A DNA stretch of 5,234 nucleotides from Acidimicrobiia bacterium (GTDB lineage Bacteria > Actinomycetota > Acidimicrobiia > Spongiisociales > ZC4RG35), in assembly GCA_009377735.1 (NCBI GenBank), contig WHTL01000286.1, positions 1 to 5,234 on the forward strand, given 5' to 3'. The notes below the pieces were generated by a model. It was not told where the DNA came from. It was given only the letters and a program-made list of their open reading frames with translations, and ran no database searches. This document shows positions 5,207-5,234 of this stretch, in pieces. How positions within the stretch are numbered: the first letter of the stretch is position 1; every line of letters starts with the position of its first letter. The translations under genes were made by a program, and so were the position numbers.

Positions 5207-5234
5207 GCAAGCCACTCGACGGAATCCGGGTTGT
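5203..5234 (+). CDS. Probable family III (CaiB/BaiF) CoA-transferase, N-terminus only
   Basis: ATG at 5203 begins MSKPLDGIRV and runs off the window. The PLDGIRV(V/L) opening is the characteristic N-terminus of family III CoA-transferases (usually followed by DLTRVLAGP), which move CoA between carboxylic acids in the cytoplasm, for example in fatty-acid, carnitine or aromatic-acid metabolism. Only 10 codons are visible, so substrate and completeness are unknown. Its start overlaps the stop of the upstream mini-ORF (ATGA). Without the MITE-like insert it would lie only about 80-105 bp after mdh, so the insert may have separated once closer neighbours. Confidence 0.55.
   Translation, partial: MSKPLDGIRV

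Noticed and set aside
4932..5210. 92-aa minus-strand frame spanning the MITE-like element
   Set aside because: It crosses both terminal repeats and unrelated flanks, so it cannot be a gene of the element; no pattern or ribosome site seen.
1..5234. CRISPR array, tRNA or rRNA
   Set aside because: No regularly spaced direct repeats, no T-arm GGTTCGA pattern in a cloverleaf context outside coding genes, and no rRNA-like sequence were seen.

Overview
The window looks like bacterial chromosome of moderately high GC (about 60% by eye), probably from an actinobacterium. The support is codon use rich in G/C at third positions, an actinobacterial-type Bax inhibitor-1/YccA protein beginning MSNPV, a type-2 NAD malate dehydrogenase, and TANNNT -10 boxes placed exactly 7 nt before start codons, as in leaderless actinobacterial genes. 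An Acidimicrobiia-like host is possible, but this is inference and was not tested.

Left part (1-1070): nested mobile elements. Bases 2-70 are the last codons of an IS256-family (mutator-type) transposase, and its terminal inverted repeat ends near 109. That element has inserted into an IS1634-type DDE transposase gene on the minus strand (95-1003), which breaks off after its second catalytic Asp. The IS1634 promoter (TTGACA-N17-TAGAGT) lies within a perfect 9-bp inverted repeat and points to a leaderless GTG start.

Middle (1166-3530): two divergently transcribed housekeeping-type genes. One is a seven-helix BI-1/YccA-family membrane protein (minus, 1193-1924). The other is a divergent L-aspartate oxidase NadB (plus, 2000-3499, TTG start) for the first step of de novo NAD synthesis. 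Both genes end in a nearly identical GC-rich hairpin. NadB lacks the Arg that corresponds to E. coli catalytic Arg290 and has a degraded EGGHS region, so its activity is open to question.

Right part (3531-5234): about 420 bp of hairpin-rich noncoding DNA comes before malate dehydrogenase (plus, 3949-4935; TCA cycle). This gene has no clear Shine-Dalgarno and looks leaderless. A 162-bp MITE-like element with 16-bp inverted repeats sits exactly on the mdh stop codon at a CTAG/TA target, and the insertion keeps the stop. Beyond it, a strong Shine-Dalgarno drives an 8-codon mini-ORF whose stop overlaps (ATGA) the start of what looks like a family III (CaiB/BaiF) CoA-transferase, cut by the window edge.

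The metabolic genes face different directions or are spaced apart, so no multi-gene operon is visible. The most notable items are the nested IS, the MITE at the mdh stop, the altered NadB active site, and the coupled mini-ORF. I see no complete unknown multi-gene system in this window.
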